Shown: in pieces, positions 1-8,189 of the stretch
Layout: each line of letters starts with the position of its first letter
Position numbering within the stretch: position 1 is the stretch's first letter
From: Lachnospiraceae bacterium
GTDB taxonomy: Bacteria > Bacillota > Clostridia > Lachnospirales > Lachnospiraceae
NCBI GenBank assembly: GCA_016286555.1
Contig: JAEETA010000011.1
Coordinates: forward strand, 1 to 64,000
Direction of reading: 5' to 3'
Length of the DNA: 64,000 bases
Program-made: the position numbers and the translations under genes
The notes under the pieces: model-generated
The model's database searches: none
The model's input: the letters and a program-made list of their open reading frames with translations, nothing else
Told to the model about the DNA's origin: nothing

Positions 1-11
1 CCGGCACTGTT

Positions 12-65
12 CGAAAATGTGTTCGGAACATCTGTTCGTTTTGTATTGTATCGAACATTTTTTCG
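12..65 (+). promoter_or_regulatory. Cluster of LexA/DinR-type SOS boxes upstream of lexA
   Basis: CGAAAATGTGTTCG (12-25), GGAACATCTGTTCG (25-38), CGAACATTTTTTCG (52-65); each is close to the Bacillus-type consensus CGAACRNRYGTTCG. A weaker match CGAACAAAGTTTCC is at 93-106. Confidence 0.8.
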
Positions 66-116
66 GGTGTCAATGGCTTTTCGTAAAAAAATCGAACAAA
101 GTTTCCGAAACTTTGT

Positions 117-145
117 TTGCCTTTTGGAAAATACTGTGCTATACT
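117..145 (+). promoter_or_regulatory. Putative lexA promoter (TTGCCT-17-TATACT)
   Basis: -35 at 117-122, -10 at 140-145, 17-bp spacer. Confidence 0.6.
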
Positions 146-199
146 GAAGGCAAATAGATGTTCGATTCTATTGCGCAAAGCATGATAACGGAGGTGTTT

Positions 200-814
200 A
201 TGGGGAATTCTCTTACGCCCAAGCAGGAAATGATCCTGGAGTATATTAAAGAAGAGATCCTGGCCAGAGGCTATCCGCCCACGGTCCGTGAGATCGGTGA
301 GAAGGTTCATCTGAAGTCCACTTCTTCCGTCTTCTCTCATCTGGAGACCCTGGAGAAGAAGGGCTATATCCGCAGAGATCCTTCCAAGACCCGTGCCATC
401 GAGATCTGTGACGATTCTTTCCAGATGGTGCGTACCGAGATGGTTTCTCTTCCGGTATACGGTAATGTAGCTGCCGGCGAGCCCATCCTGGTGGAGGACA
501 ATATCCGGGAATACTTTCCTATCCCCGCTTCCGAGGTTCCCCCCGGAGATTCCTTTATCCTGAGCGTGAAGGGGGATTCCATGATCAATGCCGGCATCTT
601 CAGCGGCGACCGCATCATGGTGAATTCCAAGGCGACCGCCACCAATGGAGACATGGTAGTGGCCATGGTGGACGACTCCGCTACGGTGAAGACCTTCTAT
701 AAGGAGAACGGCCATATCCGTCTCCAGCCGGAGAATGACAATATGGATCCCATCATCGTGGATGATTGCACCATCCTGGGCAAGGTCTTCGGCGTGATCC
801 GCTTCTTCCGCTAA
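200..814 (+). CDS. lexA: LexA repressor
   Basis: Winged-helix N-terminus (LTPKQEMILEYIKEEILARGYPPTVREIGEKVHLKSTSSVFSHLETLEKKGYI), cleavage site context GNVAAGEP, catalytic GDSM and K in TVKTFYKENG. Start taken at 200 inside the 158..814 ORF because of the upstream GGAGGTG and the usual N-terminus. Confidence 0.97.
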   Translation: MGNSLTPKQEMILEYIKEEILARGYPPTVREIGEKVHLKSTSSVFSHLETLEKKGYIRRDPSKTRAIEICDDSFQMVRTEMVSLPVYGNVAAGEPILVEDNIREYFPIPASEVPPGDSFILSVKGDSMINAGIFSGDRIMVNSKATATNGDMVVAMVDDSATVKTFYKENGHIRLQPENDNMDPIIVDDCTILGKVFGVIRFFR

Positions 815-861
815 GTGTCACCAATAAACAAGCCAATTTTCGAACAAACGAATAACCAATA

Positions 862-894
862 GAAAACAGCAGGGCGAAATGCCCTGCTGTTTTC
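862..894. terminator. Bidirectional intrinsic terminator between convergent lexA and rsfS
   Basis: GAAAACAGCAGGGC-gaaat-GCCCTGCTGTTTTC perfect hairpin with A/T flanks. Confidence 0.85.
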
Positions 895-923
895 GTATCT
901 GTTCGACTCGCAAACACAATCTT

Positions 924-1286
924 CTATTTCGTAAACTCTGCGGGATCCATGCTCTTGCCGTCTCTCCAGATACGCTCCAGATCGTAAAGGGCACGATTCT
1001 CGGTGTCAAAGATGTGAACAATGATATCGCCGAAGTCCATCAGGATCCAGCCTGCAGTATCATAGCCTTCCACGTGCTTGTCGGGGAAGCCGGCTCTGCC
1101 CATCTTCTCTTGCACATTCTCGCAAAGGGCCTGGATCTGGCTCACATTGCTGCCGCCGGCGATGATAAAGAGGTCAGCGATAACGGATACCTCACTGATA
1201 TCCAGCACACGGATGTCCATGGCCTTCTTCTCATCCAGAGCCGCAATGGCGATTTCGGCCATCTTCTTGGTTTTCTCATTCATCAT
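924..1286 (-). CDS. rsfS: Ribosomal silencing factor RsfS (Iojap/YbeB)
   Basis: MNEKTKKMAEIAIAALDEKKAMDIRVLDISEVSVIADLFIIAGGSNVSQIQALCENVQEKM...DFGDIIVHIF; family-typical. Position after yqeK is canonical. Confidence 0.95.
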   Translation of the reverse strand: MMNEKTKKMAEIAIAALDEKKAMDIRVLDISEVSVIADLFIIAGGSNVSQIQALCENVQEKMGRAGFPDKHVEGYDTAGWILMDFGDIIVHIFDTENRALYDLERIWRDGKSMDPAEFTK

Positions 1287-1914
1287 AACTGTTCTCCTGC
1301 ACGCGGTGTGATTCCGCTGCTTTGCGAAGCTCCCGGTCAACAGTGATCCGGGCGCTGTAATGATTGTAGGTCTGTTCCGTCATGGGATCGATCTCCTGGC
1401 TGCCCTCGGAAAGGTAGTTCAGGGTATCCTCCAGGATCCAGAGCAGTGCCTGGTTCAGATCCACGAAAGCCACATAACGGATCTCTCCCAGATGGGGAGC
1501 GGTGCGTCTGCCGGGCTCAATGTAATCCGCGATGAAGATGATCTTCTCCAGCAGATCCATGCCGGGACGCCCTGTGGTGTGATTTATGATGGCATTGATG
1601 ACGGAATTGTCCTCGATGCCGTATTCACTCATGGCCAGGAAGCCACCTACCTTGGCGTGTAATAGCCCCGGATTGGAGCGCTCCACGTCGGATACGGTGA
1701 TGTTGTTCTTCTCACAGATGGAGATCTTCTTCTCATCGGAAAGGCATTTCGCGCAATCGTGGAGCAGGCCTGCGGTCTGGGCGCTCAGCACATCGGCGCC
1801 GTAGCGCATTGCCATGGCTGCAGCGGTATATTCCACACCCAGGGTATGCTCAAAGCGCTTGGCATCCAGTTCCTTTTCCATGGCCTTGGTGAGCTTTTTT
1901 AATTCGTTCTTCAA
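1276..1914 (-). CDS. yqeK: YqeK-type HD-domain hydrolase (bis(5'-nucleosyl)-tetraphosphatase family)
   Basis: HD motif LLHDCAK, KVGGFLAM, INHTTGRPGMDLLEKIIFIADYIEPGR. Confidence 0.93.
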   Translation of the reverse strand: MKNELKKLTKAMEKELDAKRFEHTLGVEYTAAAMAMRYGADVLSAQTAGLLHDCAKCLSDEKKISICEKNNITVSDVERSNPGLLHAKVGGFLAMSEYGIEDNSVINAIINHTTGRPGMDLLEKIIFIADYIEPGRRTAPHLGEIRYVAFVDLNQALLWILEDTLNYLSEGSQEIDPMTEQTYNHYSARITVDRELRKAAESHRVQENSYDE

Positions 1915-1934
1915 GGAAGGGCCTCCTGAAAAGA

Positions 1935-2246
1935 TTACTCTTTGCTTCCTGCCTCCGGAAGGATGATCTTGGGCTTGTCTCTGTCGGGCTTGTACAGAAC
2001 GATCTTGCGTCCGATGACCTGCACCGTGGTGGATCTGGTGCGCTCGGACACCATGATGGCCAGCTCTTTGGGTTCGTCTTCACAGTTCTTGAGGACATTG
2101 ATCTTCAGCAGCTCGTTTTTGCCGAAATACTCGTCAATGGCTTTTACCATCTCGGGCGTCAGACCGGACTTTCCGAAGGAAAATGCGGGCTCCAGCTTGC
2201 TTGCCAGACTCTTCAGATAAGAACGCTGTTTGCTGGTTAAATTCAT
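1935..2246 (-). CDS. yhbY: YhbY/CRM-domain RNA-binding protein
   Basis: LTSKQRSYLKSLASKLEPAFSFGKSGLTPEMVKAIDEYFGKNELLKINVLKNC. Confidence 0.95.
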   Translation of the reverse strand: MNLTSKQRSYLKSLASKLEPAFSFGKSGLTPEMVKAIDEYFGKNELLKINVLKNCEDEPKELAIMVSERTRSTTVQVIGRKIVLYKPDRDKPKIILPEAGSKE

Positions 2247-2299
2247 ATATCTTCTCCATGCGTTCGAAAAAACGGCATATCAATGCGTTATTTCGAAAA

Positions 2300-3589
2300 C
2301 TATTTGTAGTAATCGAAGCTGTGGCCGTACATCCGCACGGTATCGCCATCCTTGATGCCCAGACCTTCCAGCTGCTCCAGGATTCCGTTATCCTTCAGGA
2401 ACTTCTGGAAGAAGGCAAAGCCCTTTTCGGACTCCAGGTTGGTGTATCCCAGCATCTTCTCGATGCGGGGACCTTCGATCACGTATTCGTCTTCTTCGTC
2501 GTCGTAATATACGGTGAAAGGCTCCTCGTCGAAGGCCAGCTCCACCTTGGGATCGTATTCCTGCTCGAATACGATGGGCTCCTTGCCACTCTCCTTCAGC
2601 ATCTTTGCTGCAGTCTGCAGGAGCTCGTCCAGTCCCTCGCCCGTCACTGCGGAAATGGGAAGAACCGGCAGATCGGGATTGCCGAAGGCCTTCCGGATCT
2701 TGTCCGCCACTGCGGAACGCTCTTCGGGAGGCAGCACGTCCATTTTGTTCACCGCGATGATCTGAGGTCTGGTGGGAAGCTCCTCGTTGTAGAGAGCCAG
2801 CTCATCGTTGATGGCCTTGATGTCTTCGATGGGATCACGGCCTTCGGTACCGGCGCCGTCCACCATATGGATCAGGACTCTGGTACGCTCGATGTGACGC
2901 AGGAAGTCATGGCCCAGACCCACACCCTGGGATGCACCTTCGATGAGGCCGGGAATATCTGCCATGACGAAGCTGTCCTCACCCAGGTCAATGACGCCCA
3001 GATTGGGGCTTAAGGTGGTGAAATGGTAATTGGCTACCTTGGGCCTTGCGTTGGATACATGGCTCAGCAGGGTGGATTTTCCCACATTGGGGAATCCCAC
3101 AAGTCCCACATCGGCGATGACCTTTAACTCCAGAAGCAGCTCCAGCTCCTGTGCCGGCTGGCCGGGCTGTGCGTACTTGGGAGCCTGCATGGTAGGAGTT
3201 GCATAATGCTGATTGCCCTTGCCTCCTCTGCCGCCTTTTAACAGCAGATATTCGGAGGTGTCACCGGACATGTCAACAATTACGCGCTCGCTGGCGGCAT
3301 CCTTGATCACGGTACCTTCCGGAACCTTGATGACGATGCCTTCGCCGTCCTTGCCGCGGCAGTTCTTCTTGCCGCCCTCCTGACCGTCCTGTGCGGCATA
3401 TTTCCGGACGTGACGGAAGTTCACAAGGGTATTTTCACCCTTGTCCACCACCACGACCACATCGCCGCCGTTACCGCCGTCCCCGCCGTCGGGTCCGCCG
3501 TTGGTCACATATTTTTCTCTGCGGAATGATACGTGTCCGTCTCCGCCCTTTCCGCTGCGGACGAAGATCTTCGCTCTGTCTGCAAACAT
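2300..3589 (-). CDS. obg: GTPase Obg/CgtA
   Basis: Glycine-rich Obg N-domain, [26 protein letters not shown] and OCT domain. Start at MFADRAKIFVRSGKGGDG. Confidence 0.97.
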   Translation of the reverse strand: MFADRAKIFVRSGKGGDGHVSFRREKYVTNGGPDGGDGGNGGDVVVVVDKGENTLVNFRHVRKYAAQDGQEGGKKNCRGKDGEGIVIKVPEGTVIKDAASERVIVDMSGDTSEYLLLKGGRGGKGNQHYATPTMQAPKYAQPGQPAQELELLLELKVIADVGLVGFPNVGKSTLLSHVSNARPKVANYHFTTLSPNLGVIDLGEDSFVMADIPGLIEGASQGVGLGHDFLRHIERTRVLIHMVDGAGTEGRDPIEDIKAINDELALYNEELPTRPQIIAVNKMDVLPPEERSAVADKIRKAFGNPDLPVLPISAVTGEGLDELLQTAAKMLKESGKEPIVFEQEYDPKVELAFDEEPFTVYYDDEEDEYVIEGPRIEKMLGYTNLESEKGFAFFQKFLKDNGILEQLEGLGIKDGDTVRMYGHSFDYYK

Positions 3590-3602
3590 GATAAAATCCT
3601 TA

Positions 3603-3637
3603 AAAAAGGCTCCAAACAACGAGTGTTTGGAGCCTTA
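3603..3637 (-). terminator. Intrinsic terminator between rpmA and obg
   Basis: AAGGCTCCAAAC...GTTTGGAGCCTT hairpin followed on the minus strand by a T-rich tract. Confidence 0.8.
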
Positions 3638-3643
3638 CAATCC

Positions 3644-3928
3644 TTACTGCTCTACGGGATACACGGAAGCCTGCTTCTTATCTTTGCCCTTTCTCTCGTA
3701 GCGGAGAACTCCGTCTACCAGAGCATACAGGGTATCATCGCCGCCGATTCCGACATTGTTGCCGGGATGGATGCGGGTTCCGCGCTGTCTGTAAAGAATA
3801 TTGCCGGCCTTAACGAACTGACCGTCAGCTCTCTTAGCGCCTAATCTCTTGGACTCGGAATCTCTGCCGTTCTTGGTAGAGCCGACGCCCTTCTTGTGAG
3901 CGAAAAACTGAAGGCTCATCTTAAGCAT
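3644..3928 (-). CDS. rpmA: 50S ribosomal protein L27 with Prp-cleaved N-terminal extension
   Basis: [51 protein letters not shown]. Confidence 0.98.
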   Translation of the reverse strand: MLKMSLQFFAHKKGVGSTKNGRDSESKRLGAKRADGQFVKAGNILYRQRGTRIHPGNNVGIGGDDTLYALVDGVLRYERKGKDKKQASVYPVEQ

Positions 3929-4277
3929 CTGTATTTACCTCCTTGTTCGAAATGGATAGGTAACGATCACCGTATTCTTCCTGCAGCTGGGACAGGGACA
4001 GTTCAAAAGCGGATAAAAGCACTTTGGAGCCTTCCTTCAGATCCTCGGGCAAAACGCAGCGGATAAATCCGGATTCTTCGTTTTGTGTTACCGAGATTTC
4101 CTCCCCTACAACCTCCGAGAGGCCGTTTAAGGTGTGGAAGGTCAGTGCCGAAACGGCGGAGCACACAATGTCCAACTCCTTTACAAAAAGCCGCTTTCTG
4201 GCATATCCGACATGCCCCATGAGCGTGAAGCTCTTCACGGTACCGTTATGGTCTTTTTCAAAGACGATGGTAGTCAT
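3921..4277 (-). CDS. prp: Ribosomal-processing cysteine protease Prp (YsxB family)
   Basis: [33 protein letters not shown]; His and Cys of the Prp family; lies between rplU and rpmA. Confidence 0.95.
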   Translation of the reverse strand: MTTIVFEKDHNGTVKSFTLMGHVGYARKRLFVKELDIVCSAVSALTFHTLNGLSEVVGEEISVTQNEESGFIRCVLPEDLKEGSKVLLSAFELSLSQLQEEYGDRYLSISNKEVNTDA

Positions 4278-4583
4278 TTAGGCCTCGATCTTGTCGATCT
4301 TTACCTGGGTGTAAGCCTGTCTGTGACCGTTCTTCTTATGATAGCCAGACTTTCTCTTGTAGTGATATACTACAACCTTCTTGTCACGACCCTGAGCGGT
4401 AACGGTACCGGAAACCTTAGCGGATGCAACGTCTGCACCTACCTTCATTCCACCGTCGCTGACAGCGATCACCTGGTCAAAAACAACGTTAGCTCCCTCT
4501 TCGACGTCGAGCTTCTCAACACGGATCTCGTCGCCAACGGAAACCTTGTACTGCTTTCCACCGGTTGCGATAATAGCATACAT
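4278..4583 (-). CDS. rplU: 50S ribosomal protein L21
   Basis: MYAIIATGGKQYKVSVGDEIRVEKL...YKRKSGYHKKNGHRQAYTQVKI; SD AGGAGGTG just upstream. Confidence 0.98.
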   Translation of the reverse strand: MYAIIATGGKQYKVSVGDEIRVEKLDVEEGANVVFDQVIAVSDGGMKVGADVASAKVSGTVTAQGRDKKVVVYHYKRKSGYHKKNGHRQAYTQVKIDKIEA

Positions 4584-4698
4584 AATAAGGCACCTCCTTT
4601 TCATGACCAATCATGAGTATGCAAAACTTGGCCTTTTTTCGCTGGTTTCGGTGGTATTCCGAGGAATACGCTTGCGAACCCCACCAGGCGGCATACTC
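4584..4698 (-). ncRNA. Putative L21 leader (ribosomal protein leader) 5'UTR
   Basis: Between promoter and rplU SD. Perfect 8-bp closing stem GAGTATGC (minus, 4698-4691) / GCATACTC (minus, 4622-4615) around a G-rich leader. Assignment to the L21 leader class is by context, not by covariance search. Confidence 0.6.
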
Positions 4699-4702
4699 AA
4701 GT

Positions 4703-4732
4703 ATCATAGCAGAGGTGCCTTAGAAAGTCAAT
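4703..4732 (-). promoter_or_regulatory. rplU operon promoter (TTGACT-17-TATGAT)
   Basis: Minus strand -35 at 4732-4727, -10 at 4708-4703, 17-bp spacer. Confidence 0.8.
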
Positions 4733-4748
4733 TATATTTTTCGGGTCA

Positions 4749-5375
4749 TCATTTGTTCTTCTTCTCAAAATCTTCGATGTACTGGATCAGGAGGTTCACG
4801 GTCCCCTCCACACCGAGGATGCTGGAGTTGACGCAAAGGTCGTAACTGTCGGCTCTGCCCCACTTCTTGGAGGAATAATAATTGTAGTAGCTCTGACGCT
4901 GCTTATCCTTCTTCTGGATCATTTCAGCAGCCTTATCCTCGGAAAGTCCGTAACGGTCCATGATCCGGGCGATCTTGTGGGAATCGTCGCCGTAGATAAA
5001 AATGTTCAGCACATTGGCGTAATCCGCAAGGGCGTAGTCTGCACAACGTCCCACGATGACACAGGGGCCTTCGTCCGCGATCTTCTTGATGGTATCAAAC
5101 TGTGCCAGGAACACCTTATGGCTGATGGGCATATCCACGAAGGAAGAAGAATTGTACCCGAAGGAATAAGTGTCCATCACCAAATTGTAAAGGAAGGAGT
5201 TGGTGGGACGCTCATCATGGTTCTGCATCATCTCCTCGCAAAAGCCGCTCTCTTTCGCAGCGCGGGAAAGCAGCTCCTTATCATAGCACTTAATGCCGAA
5301 ATGCTCTGCCAGACGCTCGCCGATCTCACGGCCGCCGGAACCGAACTGTCTGCCGATGGTCACCACTGTATTCAT
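4749..5375 (-). CDS. Cytidylate kinase-like family protein
   Basis: MNTVVTIGRQFGSGGREIGERLAEHFGIKCYDKELL...VIVGRCADYAL...; P-loop variant typical of the CMK-like family. Confidence 0.85.
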   Translation of the reverse strand: MNTVVTIGRQFGSGGREIGERLAEHFGIKCYDKELLSRAAKESGFCEEMMQNHDERPTNSFLYNLVMDTYSFGYNSSSFVDMPISHKVFLAQFDTIKKIADEGPCVIVGRCADYALADYANVLNIFIYGDDSHKIARIMDRYGLSEDKAAEMIQKKDKQRQSYYNYYSSKKWGRADSYDLCVNSSILGVEGTVNLLIQYIEDFEKKNK

Positions 5376-5449
5376 AAACGTGCCCTCCTGTTCCTCAGTT
5401 TTCCGCGGGGGTGCGGTCAACTGTTTGTATTTTGGGTCTTCTTATGAAA

Positions 5450-5478
5450 ATTATACAATTTTTCGTCAAATCGTGCAA
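5450..5478 (-). promoter_or_regulatory. Putative promoter for the cytidylate kinase-like gene (TTGCAC-17-TATAAT)
   Basis: Minus strand -35 at 5478-5473, -10 at 5455-5450. Confidence 0.65.
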
Positions 5479-5544
5479 GTTTTCTGTAAATTTACACCAA
5501 AGAAAAATGCGCCGGAGATATGCACTTTCAGCCTTCAGCTTCCG

Positions 5545-6474
5545 CTATTTGGGCATGATCTCCAGCAAATGGGAAAAATACTCGGGCAAAGGCGCAGTAA
5601 ATCTCATAAATTCCCCGGTCCTGGGATGGGTAAATCCGATGACCTCGGCGTGGAGGCACTGACCGGAAAGCTTGTAGGGGCTCTTCCTTGATCCGTAGAC
5701 CTCATCGCCAAGCAAAGGATGTCCGATGCTGGTCATATGGACGCGGATCTGGTGGGTTCTGCCGGTCTCCAGTCTGCAGATCACCTGGGTAAAGTCCTTA
5801 TACTCTTCCACCACTTCATAATGGGTGACGGCGTGCTTTCCGCCGCCTTTCGGGGAAGGGGGAACCACAGACATTTTCTTACGGTCCTCGGGATCTCTGC
5901 CGATGTTCCCTGTAATGGTACCCTTCTGCTCAGGCAGATGTCCCCAGCAGATGGCCCGATAGAGGCGCTCCGCGCTGTGGACTTTCAGCTGCTCCGCAAT
6001 GGCGTTGTGGGAAAAATCGTTCTTACATACGATGAGGGACCCGGATGTGTCCTTGTCGATGCGGTGGACGATTCCGGGCCGCATGACGCCGTTGATGCCG
6101 GAGAGACTGCCCTTGCAATGGTACATCAAAGCATTTACCAGAGTGCCGCTTTCGTGGCCGTGGGCGGGATGCACCACCATGCCCTTGGGCTTGTTGACCA
6201 CCAGCAGGTCATCGTCCTCATAGAGGATGTCCAGCGGAATATCCTCCGGCAGGATCTCCGGCTCCCGAAGTTCAGGCAGATTCACCACGATAGGATCATC
6301 TTCTCCGGGCTCAAAGGAGGGTTTGGTAATGACCTTCCCTGCCACTTCCACGGCCCCGTCCTTGATAAGGTTCTGGAAAAAGGTGCGGGAATAATCTCCC
6401 ACGAGAAAAGGGAGGAGCTTATCCAGCCGCTCCCCTTCGTAATCTTCCGGAAGTTTCAGTTCCAGGCGGATCAT
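5545..6474 (-). CDS. RluD/RluA family pseudouridine synthase
   Basis: S4-like N-terminus; HRIDKDTSGSLIVCKN; LETGRTHQIRVHM. Confidence 0.95.
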   Translation of the reverse strand: MIRLELKLPEDYEGERLDKLLPFLVGDYSRTFFQNLIKDGAVEVAGKVITKPSFEPGEDDPIVVNLPELREPEILPEDIPLDILYEDDDLLVVNKPKGMVVHPAHGHESGTLVNALMYHCKGSLSGINGVMRPGIVHRIDKDTSGSLIVCKNDFSHNAIAEQLKVHSAERLYRAICWGHLPEQKGTITGNIGRDPEDRKKMSVVPPSPKGGGKHAVTHYEVVEEYKDFTQVICRLETGRTHQIRVHMTSIGHPLLGDEVYGSRKSPYKLSGQCLHAEVIGFTHPRTGEFMRFTAPLPEYFSHLLEIMPK

Positions 6475-7010
6475 GAATCGATCTCCCTGTATTTGGTGTG
6501 CTTGAAGTTCAGGAACTCCAGATCCTTTTCCTTATATACGAACAGGAACAGGATGATGAGCCCGATGACTCCGAGAACCACAGCAATGTCAGCAAAGTTA
6601 AAGATCGGATAATGGATCAGGATAAAGGAAATGTAATCGATGACGTAATCAAACCGGATCCGGTCGATCATATTTCCCACGCCCCCGGCAATGATCATGG
6701 TGAAAAATACATGGGCGGGGATAAACTTCTTATAGTCCGGCAGCTTGATGAGCATAAACAGGATCACCGCCATGAAAATGATGCTGACAAAAAGGATCAG
6801 AACCTTCTGGTTCTGCAGCATGCCGAAGGCAGAGCCTCTGTTCTCCAGATAGTCCAGCTCCAGGGCCCCATCGATGAGGCTGTAAGCCTGCTTTCCCTGA
6901 AGTTTCGTCACGGCCAGCTGCTTAAACCACTGATCCAGGAAGATCAGCAGCCCCAGAAGGAGCAGATCCACGATATACATGACGGGCTTTTTGTAATGCT
7001 TGTTTTTCAT
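6471..7010 (-). CDS. lspA: Lipoprotein signal peptidase (signal peptidase II)
   Basis: ENRGSAFGML, GGVGNMIDRIRFDYVIDYI, FNFADIAVVLG. Confidence 0.96.
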   Translation of the reverse strand: MKNKHYKKPVMYIVDLLLLGLLIFLDQWFKQLAVTKLQGKQAYSLIDGALELDYLENRGSAFGMLQNQKVLILFVSIIFMAVILFMLIKLPDYKKFIPAHVFFTMIIAGGVGNMIDRIRFDYVIDYISFILIHYPIFNFADIAVVLGVIGLIILFLFVYKEKDLEFLNFKHTKYREIDS

Positions 7011-7013
7011 AAA

Positions 7014-8114
7014 TCAATAGTCCTTCTTGTCAAAATTGATCTCGTCCAGAGCGGCGCTCATCTCCTCGGCAGTCACGTCGTTTACGATGACGGCGTTACC
7101 GATGCCGTTTAAGAGGATAAAACGTAAGGATCCGTCTCCCACTTTTTTGTCGGAAGCGGTAAGTGCAATGATCTTCTCGTTTTCCAGCTCCGTGGTGGAA
7201 ATGGGCAGGCCGAAAGGAACGAACATATCCCGGATCTCGTAATAGTCTTCCTTGGAGATCATCTCCCGCTTCCAGGAAATGAAGGAAGCGGCAACGCAGC
7301 CCAGTGCGACGCATTCGCCGTGCAGGAGTTCGAAATCCTTATATTTTTCAATGGCATGGCCCAGGGTATGACCGAAGTTCAGGATGGCTCTCTCGCCCTT
7401 TTCCAGAGGATCTGCCTCTACCACAGCCTTCTTTACGGAACAGCTCCGCAGCAGAAGTTCCTGCAGGGTTTCAATGTCCCGGTCGCCGATCTCGTAGATA
7501 TGATCGATGAGCCAGACGTAAAACTCCTCGTCTCTGATGAGACCGTGCTTCATGACCTCTGCAAAGCCGGAAGCGTACTGTTTTCCGTCAAGAGTCTTCA
7601 ATGCACTCAGATTGGTATACACCAGGCGGGGCATCTTGAAGGCTCCCACCATATTTTTATAGCCGTCGAAATCCACTCCCGTCTTGCCGCCGATGGAGCT
7701 GTCCGTCATGGAAAGCAGGGTGGTGGGAACCTGGATATAATCGATCCCCCGCAGATAGGTGGCTGCCGTAAAACCGGTCATATCGCCGATGACACCGCCG
7801 CCCAGAGCGATAAGGAAGGATTTACGGTCCAGATGCTCCTCGATAAGGTGAGAGTAAAGCTTCCGGATCTCCTCCAGATTCTTGTGGTCCTCTCCTGCAG
7901 GGATTACAAAGTAGGTAACTTCGCATACGCCTTCCACTGCGGTTTTTACCGCATCCAGGTAAAGGGGGCTGACATTGCTGTCGGTTACGATACAGGTCTT
8001 CTTTCCTGCAAGGCCTAAACGCTCCAGTTCGACCGGAAGCTCCTCGAAGGAATCTGTAAAGAGGATGTCATAGAAGGGATTTTCCCCGTAAGTGATATTT
8101 AAACGCTGGGACAT
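7014..8114 (-). CDS. aroB: 3-dehydroquinate synthase
   Basis: VIPAGEDHKNLE, ALGGGVIGDMTGFTAATYLRGIDYIQVPTTLLSMTDSSIGGKTGVD, NFGHTLGHAIE. Confidence 0.97.
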   Translation of the reverse strand: MSQRLNITYGENPFYDILFTDSFEELPVELERLGLAGKKTCIVTDSNVSPLYLDAVKTAVEGVCEVTYFVIPAGEDHKNLEEIRKLYSHLIEEHLDRKSFLIALGGGVIGDMTGFTAATYLRGIDYIQVPTTLLSMTDSSIGGKTGVDFDGYKNMVGAFKMPRLVYTNLSALKTLDGKQYASGFAEVMKHGLIRDEEFYVWLIDHIYEIGDRDIETLQELLLRSCSVKKAVVEADPLEKGERAILNFGHTLGHAIEKYKDFELLHGECVALGCVAASFISWKREMISKEDYYEIRDMFVPFGLPISTTELENEKIIALTASDKKVGDGSLRFILLNGIGNAVIVNDVTAEEMSAALDEINFDKKDY

Positions 8115-8134
8115 GATCAAATACTCCTACTCAC

Positions 8135-8173
8135 AAAAAATTACAGCCCTTCCCGGTTGAGCGGGAAGGGCTG
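8135..8173 (-). terminator. Intrinsic terminator downstream of sepF
   Basis: CAGCCCTTCCCG-loop-CGGGAAGGGCTG, then T6 on the minus strand. Confidence 0.85.
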
Positions 8174-8189
8174 CACAAAGCAATTTCGC

